Shown in pieces: positions 16,655 to 25,936 of a stretch of 48,112 nt of DNA. The position numbers and the translations under genes are program-made. The notes beneath the pieces are model-generated. The model was not told where the DNA came from. It did not search any database and saw only the letters and a program-made list of their open reading frames with translations. The DNA is from Nocardia pneumoniae NBRC 100136 (GTDB taxonomy: Bacteria > Actinomycetota > Actinomycetes > Mycobacteriales > Mycobacteriaceae). Where the stretch lies: NCBI RefSeq assembly GCF_000308755.1, contig NZ_BAGF01000019.1, positions 1 through 48,112 of the forward strand, written 5' to 3'. The stretch's first letter is position 1. Every line of letters begins with the position of its first letter.

Positions 16655-16849
16655 TCGTGCAGGTTACTTGTCTCGTGATGCTCGAAAACGGGTTTTGGGC
16701 CTGCTGGCTGGGCGGTGGCGCTCCGTCAGGGTGAAATTGATCATTTTCAGTTCGCGGCTAGAGGTGCTGGGGAACAAACACTCCCGATTCGCCTAGCCTG
16801 GTGTGGAAGGCTAGGTCGGACACATCCGCGTCGGCGGGAGGAGTCGAGC
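16655..16849. promoter_or_regulatory. Shared glpK/glpD control region with candidate operator
   Basis: A 195-bp divergent spacer. It holds an 18-bp near-palindrome TGAAATTGATCATTTTCA (16732-16749) centred on TGATCA, with one mismatch between arms, a good operator candidate for a glycerol-responsive regulator. TAGCCT at 16794-16799 is a possible glpD -10. A 7-bp hairpin CCTAGCC/GGCTAGG (16792-16798 with 16809-16815) could form in the mRNA. TAACCT just before the glpK ATG is its probable -10. GGGAGGAG is the glpD ribosome site. Confidence 0.5.
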
Positions 16850-18583
16850 ATGGCCAGCAAACCGGATTCGCAGTTCCTCGGCCCGGAGCAGCGCGCGACG
16901 GCGTGGGAGCGCTTCGACAAGGATCATTTCGACGTGGTCGTCGTCGGCGGCGGGGTGGTGGGGGCCGGTATCGCCTTGGACGCGGCGACCAGGGGTCTGG
17001 GCGTCGCGCTGGTCGAGGCTCGCGATCTCGCCTCGGGCACCTCCAGCCGGTCGTCGAAGATGTTCCACGGTGGACTGCGGTATCTGGAACAGCTGGAGTT
17101 CGGATTGGTGCGCGAGGCGCTGCGGGAACGCGAGCTCTCGCTGTCCACCCTGGCGCCGCATCTGGTCAAGCCGCTGCGCTTTCTCTATCCGCTGACCCGC
17201 CGCGCCTGGGAGCGTCCGTACGTGGCCGCCGGACTGGTCCTCTACGACACCATGGGCGGGTCGAAAACCGTTCCCGGTCAACGGCACCTGTCCCGTGCGG
17301 GCGCGTTGCGGCTGGCGCCGGGGTTGCGGCGCGACTCGCTGATCGGCGGCGTCAGCTACTACGACACGGTTGTCGACGACGCGCGTCACACCATGATGGT
17401 GGCGCGCACGGCCGCGCACTACGGCGCCGTGATCCGCACATCCACCCAGGTGGTGGGATTCCTGCGTGAGGCCGACCGGGTGGTCGGCGTCAAGGTGCGC
17501 GACACCGAGGACGGGCGCACCGGAGAGGTCCGCGGACACGTGGTGATCAACGCGACGGGCGTGTGGACCGACGAAGTCCAGGCCTTGTCGCATCAGCGGG
17601 GCCGGTTCCACGTGCGGGCGTCCAAAGGGGTGCACATCGTGGTGCCGCGCGATCGGATCGTCAGCGACACCGCGATCATCCTGCGCACCGCGACCTCGGT
17701 GCTGTTCGTCATCCCGTGGGGCACGCACTGGATCATCGGCACCACCGACACCGAGTGGAACCTGGACCTGGCGCACCCGGCCGCCACCAAGGCCGACATC
17801 GACTACCTGCTCGAACGGGTGAACCAGGTGCTGGTCACGCCGCTCACGCCCGACGACATCGACGGCGTGTACGCCGGGCTGCGCCCGCTGCTGGCGGGAG
17901 AGAGCGACGAGACCTCCAAGCTGTCGCGTGAGCACGCCGTGGCCCGGGTCGCGCCCGGCTTGGTCGGCATCGCGGGCGGCAAGTACACCACCTATCGCGT
18001 GATGGCCTACGACGCCGTGGACGAAGCGGCGCAGGACATTCCGGCCCGGGTCTCCCCGTCGATCACCGCGAAGGTGCCGCTGCTCGGCGCGGACGGCTAC
18101 TTCGCGCTGGTCAACCAGACGGTGCAGCTGGCCGAGACCTACGGTGTGCATCCCTACCGGATCAAGCACCTGCTCGACCGGTACGGCTCGCTGATCTACG
18201 AGGTCATGGCCCTGGCCGAGGACAAGCCGGAACTGCTGCAACCGATTACGGACGCGCCCTCCTATTTGCAGGTGGAGGCGGTCTACGCGGCGGCGGCCGA
18301 GGGCGCGCTGCACCTGGACGACATCCTGGCCCGGCGGACCCGGATCTCGATCGAGTATTCGCACCGCGGCGCCAACTGCGCCGAGCAAGTGGCCGGGCTG
18401 GTCGCCCCGATCCTGGGCTGGGACGAGGAGGAGATCGACCGGGAGGTCCGCACCTATCAGGCGCGGGTCGAGGCCGAAGTCCGCTCGCAGACCCAGCCCG
18501 ACGACGCCTCCGCGGACGCCCTGCGAATCGCGGCACCCGAGCCCCGCCCGGAAATCCTGGAACCGGTGCCGTCCGAGGGGTGA
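16850..18583 (+). CDS. glpD: Aerobic glycerol-3-phosphate dehydrogenase
   Basis: A peripheral-membrane FAD enzyme that oxidises glycerol-3-phosphate to dihydroxyacetone phosphate and passes electrons to menaquinone. The 577-residue product has the FAD motif VVVGGGVVGAGIALDAA (about 25-41), the GlpD signature TSSRSSKMFHGGLRYLE, the substrate region IPWGTHWIIGTTDTEW and GIAGGKYTTYRVMA, plus the helical C-terminal domain (about 400-560). It corresponds to GlpD2 (Rv3302c) and sits next to the lpdA block as in mycobacteria. ATG 16850 is chosen for GGGAGGAG 6 nt upstream; the upstream open frame is not conserved. A disordered tail follows residue 545. Confidence 0.96.
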   Translation: MASKPDSQFLGPEQRATAWERFDKDHFDVVVVGGGVVGAGIALDAATRGLGVALVEARDLASGTSSRSSKMFHGGLRYLEQLEFGLVREALRERELSLSTLAPHLVKPLRFLYPLTRRAWERPYVAAGLVLYDTMGGSKTVPGQRHLSRAGALRLAPGLRRDSLIGGVSYYDTVVDDARHTMMVARTAAHYGAVIRTSTQVVGFLREADRVVGVKVRDTEDGRTGEVRGHVVINATGVWTDEVQALSHQRGRFHVRASKGVHIVVPRDRIVSDTAIILRTATSVLFVIPWGTHWIIGTTDTEWNLDLAHPAATKADIDYLLERVNQVLVTPLTPDDIDGVYAGLRPLLAGESDETSKLSREHAVARVAPGLVGIAGGKYTTYRVMAYDAVDEAAQDIPARVSPSITAKVPLLGADGYFALVNQTVQLAETYGVHPYRIKHLLDRYGSLIYEVMALAEDKPELLQPITDAPSYLQVEAVYAAAAEGALHLDDILARRTRISIEYSHRGANCAEQVAGLVAPILGWDEEEIDREVRTYQARVEAEVRSQTQPDDASADALRIAAPEPRPEILEPVPSEG

Positions 18584-18684
18584 TGCTCGTCCACGCCGAA
18601 TCCAGGGCTCGGTTCGCGCATCGGACATCCCGCACCCGCCTGAACCCGGGCCGCGCATGTGCGGCTCACTTGTGTCGACTGTCG

Positions 18685-19536
18685 TCAGCTGTCTCCGGCA
18701 GGCGTGGAGAAATCAATGAGAGCGCGGGCGACCTGGTCGGGAGCGTTCTCGGTCGGGATGTGTGCGGCTTCCGGGATGCGTACGAGTGTGCTGTACGGGA
18801 TCTGCGCGACGAATTTTTCGGCGTATTCGACCTTTTCGAAGCGGTCGTCCGCACCCCAGATCAGTAGCTTGGGCGTCGTGGAACGCCGCAGCGCGGGAAC
18901 GAGATCCAGGGTGTAACGGCTGTCGGCTGCGGCGACCATGGCCAGCCAGGAGCGGCGGACCCGCGGATCTATCCACGGATCCAGGTAGTCGGCGATCCGT
19001 TGCTCGGTGGCGGCACCGGCCAGGTCCGTGGTGACGGCTTGTCGGCGGGCGGTGAGAAAGCCGTCGGCGGTGGTCGCCGCGACGACCTCCGGGTCCTGGA
19101 ACCGTGTCACGTGGGGCGCGGGCCAGGAGTCGTAGGCGACCGAGTTGACCAGGGCCAGCCGGGACACCGCCAGCCGATCACAGGCGAGAAGATGCTGGGC
19201 GACGGCTCCGCCGATGTCATGACCTGCCACGGCGATCGGCCCGGAGAGCTTCAGCGCGGACACGAATCGCACCACCCATTCCGCGAGAGCCGGCACCGTG
19301 GCCGTTTCCACGGTGAGCTCGCCTCCCGAGCGCCCCAGTCCAGGAAAATCGACCGCAACGGGTCGCAGCCCTGCCCGGGCGAGGTGGCCGAGCACCGGAA
19401 GCCACACCCGGCTCCAATACGTCCCGTGCAGCAGCAACACCGCCGGGCCGCCCGGCCCCGCAGTCAAGTAGCTGGCCGTTTCGCCATCGACCCGAACGGC
19501 CTTCCTCGACACTCCCGTTTCTGTGGTTTCACTCAT
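18685..19536 (-). CDS. Alpha/beta hydrolase with Asp nucleophile
   Basis: The 283-residue cytosolic enzyme has the oxyanion motif LLHGTYWS (about 36-43), the nucleophile elbow GHDIGG (about 107-112) with Asp in place of Ser, the acid in WGADDRFEK (about 239) and the base in EAAHIPTEN (about 262). An Asp nucleophile is typical of haloalkane dehalogenases and epoxide hydrolases; the absence of a clear cap-domain Tyr pair keeps the subclass open. It is convergent with glpD and divergent from a decayed GlxA-type regulator, which may once have controlled it. There is no ribosome site; CACAGT lies 6 nt before the ATG. Confidence 0.85.
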   Translation of the reverse strand: MSETTETGVSRKAVRVDGETASYLTAGPGGPAVLLLHGTYWSRVWLPVLGHLARAGLRPVAVDFPGLGRSGGELTVETATVPALAEWVVRFVSALKLSGPIAVAGHDIGGAVAQHLLACDRLAVSRLALVNSVAYDSWPAPHVTRFQDPEVVAATTADGFLTARRQAVTTDLAGAATEQRIADYLDPWIDPRVRRSWLAMVAAADSRYTLDLVPALRRSTTPKLLIWGADDRFEKVEYAEKFVAQIPYSTLVRIPEAAHIPTENAPDQVARALIDFSTPAGDS

Positions 19537-19607
19537 GGGACCACTGTGACCGGACGCCTACCTCCCAGCCGAGAGTCCGAAAAGACATTCTTGGGTAGAT
19601 TCTTGCC

Positions 19608-19731
19608 ATGAACGTGCTCGCGCAGGCCGGACTGCTCGACGGCCGCCGCGCTACTACTCACTGGCGCCACACCGCCCTGCTCCGAGGTGCAGGTCGACCC
19701 GGACGTGCTCTTTCACACAGCGGCGGGATAG
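19608..19731 (+). pseudogene. Remnant of a GlxA/FtrA-type AraC regulator
   Basis: A fragment of the DJ-1/PfpI-like domain of GlxA-family regulators. The frame at 19608 encodes VLAQAGLLDGRRATTHWRHT, then a +1 shift brings in VQVDPDVLF (19687-19713). In intact proteins these two motifs are joined by about six residues and followed by a Ser/Thr-rich stretch and an AraC-type DNA-binding domain, none of which is present. The fragment starts about 100 residues into the domain. TAGATT 6 nt before the ATG could be a chance match. An intact frame of 69 codons continues to 19817 but the rest is unrelated. Confidence 0.75.
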
Positions 19732-19869
19732 GGCGAACGACACGAACAGTCGATGCGATGGTCGGTAAAGCCACGGATGCGGTTACCACCGCCGGACGGC
19801 ACTTGCCTGCACCGTAGTAAGCCACGGGGCGAATTGCCATGTTCGGCGGCCTCGGTGTGGCTTGCCAGG

Positions 19870-20652
19870 CTACGTCGGCGGAACGGGCTGGCAGCGCGGG
19901 CAGAAGTAGATGCCGCGTTCCCGCTGGACTACGCGGTCGTAATCGGGTGCGGTGTAGTCGAGCAGGTCGGCCTTCAGCGGTGTACCGCAGCGTTGGCATG
20001 GACGATGGGTGCGGCCGTAGGCCAGCGGGCGTCGTGGGGGTTTGTCCACGGCTTCGGTCAGTACCCGATGCGCCTCGTTGACCAGGGCGAGCAGATCAGG
20101 GACGTCGCCGACTCGGGTGGCGGGGTGGACGCGGCGGAGGAAACAGACCTCGCTGCGGTAGATATTGCCGATGCCGGCGAGGTTGCGCTGGTCGAGCAGG
20201 GCGACGCCGACCGGCTGGTTCGGATACCGCTCCAGCCGTCGGACCGCCTGCGCCGCGTCCCAATTCGGACCGAGTAGATCCGGCCCGAGATGGCCGACGA
20301 TCCGGTGTTCGTCGCCGATCCGCACCACGTCGACGGTGCCCAGCGAGAACCCGACCGCTTCCACTTCCTCGGTGCTCAGCACGACCCGCGCGGCGACCCG
20401 TGGTTTGGTCCAGCGCTGTCCGCAGTGGAATACCCGCCAGCTGCCCTCCATCTTCAGGTGCGTGTGGACACTGACGGTCGGCGTACGGATGAACAAGTGC
20501 TTGCCGTAGCTGCCGACGCTCTCGACCACTTGCCCGCGCAGGTCGAGCGTGGCGAAACGCGGCACTCGGAAGTCGCTGCGGGTCAGCTCTTTTCCCGCCA
20601 ATGCGGCCCGAAGCCGCTTGGCGGTGAGGAATACGGTGTCGCCCTCGGGCAT
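19870..20652 (-). CDS. nei2: Fpg/Nei family DNA glycosylase, Nei2-type
   Basis: A base-excision repair glycosylase/AP lyase of 260 residues that removes oxidised pyrimidines. The N-terminal catalytic MPEGDTV (Pro2, Glu3) marks the Nei branch; the conserved lysine is in YGKHLFIR, the H2TH segment includes LAGIGNIYRSEVCF, and the zinc finger has C-X2-C (CQRCG) and C-X2-C (CPRCQ) at the C-terminus. It corresponds to Rv3297 and follows lhr by 28 bp in the same direction, so the two are probably one operon, linking base repair to helicase-driven repair. Confidence 0.95.
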   Translation of the reverse strand: MPEGDTVFLTAKRLRAALAGKELTRSDFRVPRFATLDLRGQVVESVGSYGKHLFIRTPTVSVHTHLKMEGSWRVFHCGQRWTKPRVAARVVLSTEEVEAVGFSLGTVDVVRIGDEHRIVGHLGPDLLGPNWDAAQAVRRLERYPNQPVGVALLDQRNLAGIGNIYRSEVCFLRRVHPATRVGDVPDLLALVNEAHRVLTEAVDKPPRRPLAYGRTHRPCQRCGTPLKADLLDYTAPDYDRVVQRERGIYFCPRCQPVPPT

Positions 20653-20680
20653 CAGGCGGCCCCGGTGCCGGTATCCGGAC

Positions 20681-23600
20681 TCATGGGCGGCTCCGCAGGC
20701 GCAAGCCGCGCGGCGTGGTGGAGAAGCCCGCCTCGGTGAGGAACCCGGCGAACGTGTTGCCGTGCACGGTGTCTCCGTTGACGCGATCGATGACCAGCGA
20801 GTCCACGCGACGGTTCCGCACCAGGTCGGCCAGGGCCTGCGCGGCCCCGCGGCGGGCGTCGGGGTCTTCGGTGAAGGTCAAGAGGGTCTTGCCGCCCCGT
20901 TCCAGGTAGAGGACCAGTTCCCCGTCCACGAGCACGACCAGCGCTCCGGCTTTGCGTCCGGGCCGATGCCCGCCATCGACGTCGCTCTTCGGCCAGGCCA
21001 GCGCAGCGCCGTACGGGTTGGCGGGATCGCAGGCGGCCAGCGCCAGGACCGTGCCGGTCGGCTGCCTGAACTCGGGACGGCCTCGCTCGGTGTCGAAGGA
21101 GCGCAGTCGGTCCACCACATCAGTGGTGGAGAACTGGGCGCCGCCGAGCGAGTCGACGAAATACCCGCGGCGGCAACGGCCGCGGTCCTCGAATTCGGTC
21201 AGAACCCGGTACATCAGCGCGAATCCGCCCGGGACGCCCTCGTTCTGCACCGGTCCTCTGGTCAGTACCCCGTACCGCTCCAGAAGCAGATCAGCGGTCG
21301 CGTGCGCGCGCACGGTGTTGTCCGAGACGCGCTCCGGCAACAGCGACCACCGCCCGGCTACCGAAGGAGGACCGGAACGAGTCGGCATGCTCGGCCTCGG
21401 TAGGTAGGCGCGGCCGCGGGGAGCGCGCCGGGGTGTGCGATGGGCGGTGGTGGTCCGCGTCGTTCCCGCCAGCAGCGCGCGGACCGGGGCGAACGTGTCG
21501 CCGGAAACCAATCCCGCCCAGACCAGTTCCCACAGCGCCGTAACCACCGCGGAATCGTCGAGGAGACCCGTGGCATCCGACAGCTGCCGGAAGAAGAACG
21601 CACCGCCACCTTGCGGCACCGGTGTCAGTCGCTGTGTTGCGCCGAGATGTTCTCTCTCGGCCGGGGAAGCGAAGCCGATCGGTGACCACTGCCCGCGGGA
21701 GTCGGTGTGCGCCGCGGTGCTCGCCCGCGCATCACCGCCTACGCGTGTTGCGCGCCCGGTGGACCCGCCGCCAGTCGAATGCGCATGCGCACCATCATTT
21801 TCGACCGCCGACGAATCCCGCCCATCCAGCGGTGCTGGTCCCCGGTCCGCCCTGGTATCGGCGGCTCCGATCGGAGCTTCGCCCCTGTGGCCTGTCGGTC
21901 GCTCGCCAGATGGTTCGCGGGTCGAATCTCCCTGCGCATCAGTACTCTTGGTGCTCGGCTGGTTCGGCTCATCGAGTGGTGCGGACGTCCGGTCTGCCGG
22001 GGTATCGGCGTCGATCGGCGCATCGCGGCTTACCCGTGTTGTCGGTACGGCGGATTGCCCCCTGGCCGAATTGCCACGCGCGCCACTACCGTCGACCGCG
22101 GGGGGATCGGGCTCGTCCAGCGGTATCGGCTCCCGGCTTGCCGGGGTATCGGCGGTTCCGGGGGGTGTCCACGGCACGAAGGTCGCCCCCATGGCCGTGA
22201 GCAGCCGCAGCTGGACGTCCGAAAGATCGATCTCGTCCGGTGGTGCGAGCGTGAACGGGGCTTGGTCGGCCAGGTGCAGGGCGATCCAGCCGTCCTTCGC
22301 GGTGATGGCGCCATGTCCGGACCAGATCACCTCTCCGGTCGCCATCAGCTCGTCGAGCATGGCGGGGGTGTAGTCCGGCACTCGCGCGGGCAGGATCAGC
22401 GATTCCCAGGCCGACGCCGGAATCGGCACGCCCGCGAGTTGCTCCACGACGGCCGCGACGCCGTCGACGCCACGCAGCTCACCGGTCCCGATGTGCTGCC
22501 AGGACGGGAGGAAGCGGCCGAACGCGGCGGTGGAGACCGGCTCGACCTCGTGCCGTGCGGCGGCGAGCGACCGGCGGCGCAGTCGGCGCAGCACCTGCGC
22601 GTCGCACCATTCCGATCCGGCGGCTCCGGGTGTGAATTCGCCTTCCACCACGCGTTTCTCGGCGACGAGCCGGTGCAGCGCGGAAGCGGCGACGGCGGTG
22701 CCGAGCCCGAACCGGGCCGCGACCGCCTCGGTGCCGAACGGCGCGTGCGTGCGGGCATAGCGGCCGATCAGGTCACCGAGCGGATCGGCCACCGGCTCGA
22801 TGAACGCCGCGGGCGTTCCGATCGGCAGCGGAACCCCCAGCGCGTCACGCAGGCGGGCCGCGTCCTCCACCGCCACCCACCAGTTCCGGCCCGCGAACGA
22901 CACCTCCAGTGCCCGCCGCGCGGCCACCAGGCTCGCGAACCATTCCCCCGGATGCTCGTCGCAGCGCTCGGCGGCTTCCGCGGCGGTCAGCGGCCCGAGC
23001 AGTCGCAGCAGATCCGCCAAGGCCTCGGCGTCTCTCGCGCGCCGCTCCGGCGTCAGCCGCTGCAGCTCTCGCTCGGTCTGGTCGATGACCGCGGCGTCGA
23101 GCAGTTCGCGCAGCTCCACCCGGCCGAGCAACTCGGCGAGCAGACCCGAGTCGAGCGACAGCGCGGCGGCGCGGCGCTCGGCCAGCGGGCTGTCGCCGTC
23201 GTACATGAACTGGCCGATGTAGTCGAACAGCAGGGCGTTCGCGAACGGCGACGGCGTCGCGGTCTCCACCTCGACCAGTCGCACTTGGCGGCGTGCCACC
23301 CGGCCGAGCAACTCGCGCAGCGACGGCAGATCGTAGACGTCGCGCAGGCATTCGCGCACCGTCTCCAAAAGGATCGGGAACTCGGGAAACTTGCGCGCCA
23401 CATCGAGCAACTGGGCCGAGCGCTGGCGCTGCTGCCACAGCGGGGCGCGCTTGCCGGGGTCGCGGCGGGGCAGCAGCAGGGCGCGTGCCGCACATTCCCG
23501 GAACCGGGAGGCGAACAGCGCCGAGCCGCCCACTTGCTCGGTGACGATGTCGTCGATCTCGTCGGACTCGAACACGAACAGCTCGGCGCCGGGCGGATCA

Positions 23601-25831
23601 TCGGTGGTGTCGGGCAGCCGCACGACGATGCCGTCGTCGGAGGCGTTCGACGCCGCTTCCACACCGAACCGCTCGCGCAGCCGGGCCCCGACGGCCAGCG
23701 CCCATGGCGCGTGCACCGGCAGCCCGTAGGGCGAGTGCAGGACCAGTCGCCAGTCGCCGAGTTCGTCGCGGAAACGCTCCACGACCAGCGTGCGGTCGGT
23801 GGGCAGATGCCCGGTCGCGGTGCGCTGGTCGTCCAGCAGTGTGAGCAGGTTCGCGGTCGCGTTGTCGTCCAGACCGGCCTCTCGCAGCACCTGTGCGAGG
23901 CCGTCTTGCGCCGGGTCCGTGCGGGATTCGGCGCTGGCGGACTTTCGCCGCACTGCCTTCCGCGTTCCGGTCGCGGCGTCCGGCTCGGATGTGAGGCGCT
24001 GCCCGACCGTGCGCACGAACTCACCCAGCGCCGCACCGAGCTCCGCGGGCCGCCCGAGCCCATCGCCGTGCCAGAACGGCAACCGGCCCGGCTGCCCGAA
24101 CGCGGGCGTGACCAGCACCCGATCGAAGGTGATCTCCTCGATCCGCCAGCTCGTCGCCCCGAGCGCGAACACGTCGCCGACCCGCGACTCGTAGACCATC
24201 TCCTCGTCGAGTTCGCCGACGCGCGAGGCCTTCTCGCCCACCATGTACACCGCGAACAGGCCCCGGTCGGGGATCGCGCCGCCGGAGGTCACGGCCAGGC
24301 GTTGCGCGCCGGGCCGTCCGGTGAGCGTCCCGGCGTCGCGGTCCCAGACCAGCCGGGGCCGCAGTTCGGCGAACTCGTCGGAGGGGTAGCGCCCGGAGAG
24401 CAGGTCCAGCACCGATTCGTAGGCCGAGCGCGGCAGCGACGCGTAACTTCCCGTCCCGCGCACGACGTCGAACCACGCGTCGACGTCGATCGGGTCGAGC
24501 GCGCACGCGGCGATGGTTTGCTGCGCGAGAATGTCCAGCGGGTGCGCCGGTATCTGGATCGCCTCGATCTGCCCCGCGGTCATCCGCCGCGACGCCACCG
24601 CGCAGTGGATGACGTCGGTGCGGTGTTTCGGGAAGATCACTCCGCGGGAGATCTCGCCGACCTGATGTCCGGCGCGTCCGATCCGCTGCAATCCGCTCGC
24701 TACCGAGGGCGGCGCCTCCACCTGCACGACGAGGTCCACCGCACCCATGTCGATGCCGAGTTCCAGGCTGCTGGTCGCGACGACGCAGCGCAGCCGCCCG
24801 CTTTTGAGATCGTCTTCGATCAGCGCTCGCTGCTCTTTGCTGACCGAACCGTGGTGCGCCCGCGCCAGCAGCGGCCCCGCCCCGTGGATCACCTCGGTGG
24901 ACGGCCCGAGCTGGGCAGGCGGTTCGTGCTCGGTCTGCACCGGCTCGCCGAGCCGTGCCGCGTAGGCCTCGTTCAACCGGGCGGTGAGACGCTCGGCCAG
25001 CCTGCGCGAGTTGGCGAACACGATCGAGGACCGGTGCTCCAGGACGAGATCGACGATCGCCTCGTCCACGTGCGGCCAGATCGACCCGGGCTGGTCGGAG
25101 TCGCCCGGCTCGGTCATGTCCGCGACCGGCACCCGCACCGACAGGTCGAACGTCTTCGGCGCGGGCGGCGCGACCAGGGTGATCGGCGCGTTGCCGACCA
25201 GGAATCGCCCGACTTCCTCCGGCGGCCGGACCGTGGCGGACAGGCCGATGCGCTGGGCGGGCCGCTCGGTCAGCAGGTCGAGCCGGGCCAGCGACAGTGC
25301 CAGGTGCGCGCCGCGTTTGGATCCGGCGATCGCGTGCACCTCGTCCACGATCACCGTGCGCACGTCGCGCAGCGTGTCGCGCGCGGCCGAGGTGAGCATG
25401 AGGAACAGCGATTCCGGCGTGGTGATCAAGATGTCCGGCGGGGTGCGCAGCATGGACCGGCGGTCGGCGGCGCTGGTATCGCCGGAACGGACGCCGACGG
25501 TGATCTCCGGCGGCTCGACGCCCAGCCGTTTGGCGGTCTGCGTGATGCCGACCAGCGGGGCCCGCAGATTGCGCTCCACGTCCACGGCCAGCGCCTTCAG
25601 CGGCGACACGTACAGCACCGAGGTGCCGGTGGACTCGGCGGTCCGCTCCCGGGTAGCCAGCTGGTCGATCGCCCACAGGAACGCGGACAGCGTCTTGCCC
25701 GACCCGGTCGGCGCGATGACGAGGGTGTGCTCGCCCGCCGCGATCGCCCGCCATGCCCCCAGCTGGGCGGACGTAGGCGCGGGGAAGGCGCCGTCGAACC
25801 ACTCCTGGGTCGCGCGGGAGAACTGGGCCAT
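20681..25831 (-). CDS. lhr: ATP-dependent Lhr-type superfamily 2 DNA helicase
   Basis: The 1716-residue protein has the Lhr-Core layout: Walker A APTGSGKT (40-47), DEVH box (163-166), SAT motif in LSATVRPPEE, motif V in ATSSLELGID, motif VI QRIGRAGHQ, then winged-helix and beta-barrel domains, and the long Lhr-CTD with a second run of winged helices ending in TPRGLRLRSRP. It is a 3'-5' translocase used in DNA repair (Rv3296). It exceeds the usual ~1510-1540 residues because of a disordered insert around residues 1230-1380 built from three ~50-residue repeats. The ATG at 25831 is preferred; a GTG at 25846 is in frame. The M. tuberculosis order nei-lhr is conserved. Confidence 0.95.
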   Translation of the reverse strand: MAQFSRATQEWFDGAFPAPTSAQLGAWRAIAAGEHTLVIAPTGSGKTLSAFLWAIDQLATRERTAESTGTSVLYVSPLKALAVDVERNLRAPLVGITQTAKRLGVEPPEITVGVRSGDTSAADRRSMLRTPPDILITTPESLFLMLTSAARDTLRDVRTVIVDEVHAIAGSKRGAHLALSLARLDLLTERPAQRIGLSATVRPPEEVGRFLVGNAPITLVAPPAPKTFDLSVRVPVADMTEPGDSDQPGSIWPHVDEAIVDLVLEHRSSIVFANSRRLAERLTARLNEAYAARLGEPVQTEHEPPAQLGPSTEVIHGAGPLLARAHHGSVSKEQRALIEDDLKSGRLRCVVATSSLELGIDMGAVDLVVQVEAPPSVASGLQRIGRAGHQVGEISRGVIFPKHRTDVIHCAVASRRMTAGQIEAIQIPAHPLDILAQQTIAACALDPIDVDAWFDVVRGTGSYASLPRSAYESVLDLLSGRYPSDEFAELRPRLVWDRDAGTLTGRPGAQRLAVTSGGAIPDRGLFAVYMVGEKASRVGELDEEMVYESRVGDVFALGATSWRIEEITFDRVLVTPAFGQPGRLPFWHGDGLGRPAELGAALGEFVRTVGQRLTSEPDAATGTRKAVRRKSASAESRTDPAQDGLAQVLREAGLDDNATANLLTLLDDQRTATGHLPTDRTLVVERFRDELGDWRLVLHSPYGLPVHAPWALAVGARLRERFGVEAASNASDDGIVVRLPDTTDDPPGAELFVFESDEIDDIVTEQVGGSALFASRFRECAARALLLPRRDPGKRAPLWQQRQRSAQLLDVARKFPEFPILLETVRECLRDVYDLPSLRELLGRVARRQVRLVEVETATPSPFANALLFDYIGQFMYDGDSPLAERRAAALSLDSGLLAELLGRVELRELLDAAVIDQTERELQRLTPERRARDAEALADLLRLLGPLTAAEAAERCDEHPGEWFASLVAARRALEVSFAGRNWWVAVEDAARLRDALGVPLPIGTPAAFIEPVADPLGDLIGRYARTHAPFGTEAVAARFGLGTAVAASALHRLVAEKRVVEGEFTPGAAGSEWCDAQVLRRLRRRSLAAARHEVEPVSTAAFGRFLPSWQHIGTGELRGVDGVAAVVEQLAGVPIPASAWESLILPARVPDYTPAMLDELMATGEVIWSGHGAITAKDGWIALHLADQAPFTLAPPDEIDLSDVQLRLLTAMGATFVPWTPPGTADTPASREPIPLDEPDPPAVDGSGARGNSARGQSAVPTTRVSRDAPIDADTPADRTSAPLDEPNQPSTKSTDAQGDSTREPSGERPTGHRGEAPIGAADTRADRGPAPLDGRDSSAVENDGAHAHSTGGGSTGRATRVGGDARASTAAHTDSRGQWSPIGFASPAEREHLGATQRLTPVPQGGGAFFFRQLSDATGLLDDSAVVTALWELVWAGLVSGDTFAPVRALLAGTTRTTTAHRTPRRAPRGRAYLPRPSMPTRSGPPSVAGRWSLLPERVSDNTVRAHATADLLLERYGVLTRGPVQNEGVPGGFALMYRVLTEFEDRGRCRRGYFVDSLGGAQFSTTDVVDRLRSFDTERGRPEFRQPTGTVLALAACDPANPYGAALAWPKSDVDGGHRPGRKAGALVVLVDGELVLYLERGGKTLLTFTEDPDARRGAAQALADLVRNRRVDSLVIDRVNGDTVHGNTFAGFLTEAGFSTTPRGLRLRSRP
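21710..22160 (-). repeat. Three degenerate ~50-codon tandem repeats inside lhr
   Basis: The encoded repeats start TPASREPIPLDEPDPP, TPADRTSAPLDEPNQP and TRADRGPAPLDGRDSS; each is followed by a Gly/Ser/Asn-rich tract (DAQGDSTRE-like) and an Arg-x-Ala/Asp-Ala stretch. They make up most of the extra length relative to typical Lhr and lie in a linker between winged-helix domains of the C-terminal half. The repeats are diverged, so the expansion is not recent. Confidence 0.75.
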
Positions 25832-25936
25832 GGCATCAGTGTGCACCGCGCCACCGACAAGCCGCCCGGGCCGGTGCGGAGCGAAGCGGGAGCAATCGAA
25901 CTACGGCCGTCGCCGCCGCGCCGTACGCTTCGACAG

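Noticed and set aside
21707..25900. Very long open frame on the plus strand opposite lhr
   Set aside because: It is antisense to the helicase, Arg/Gly/Gln-rich and without any recognisable motif; only its last part (from 25937) is the phosphatase-like gene.
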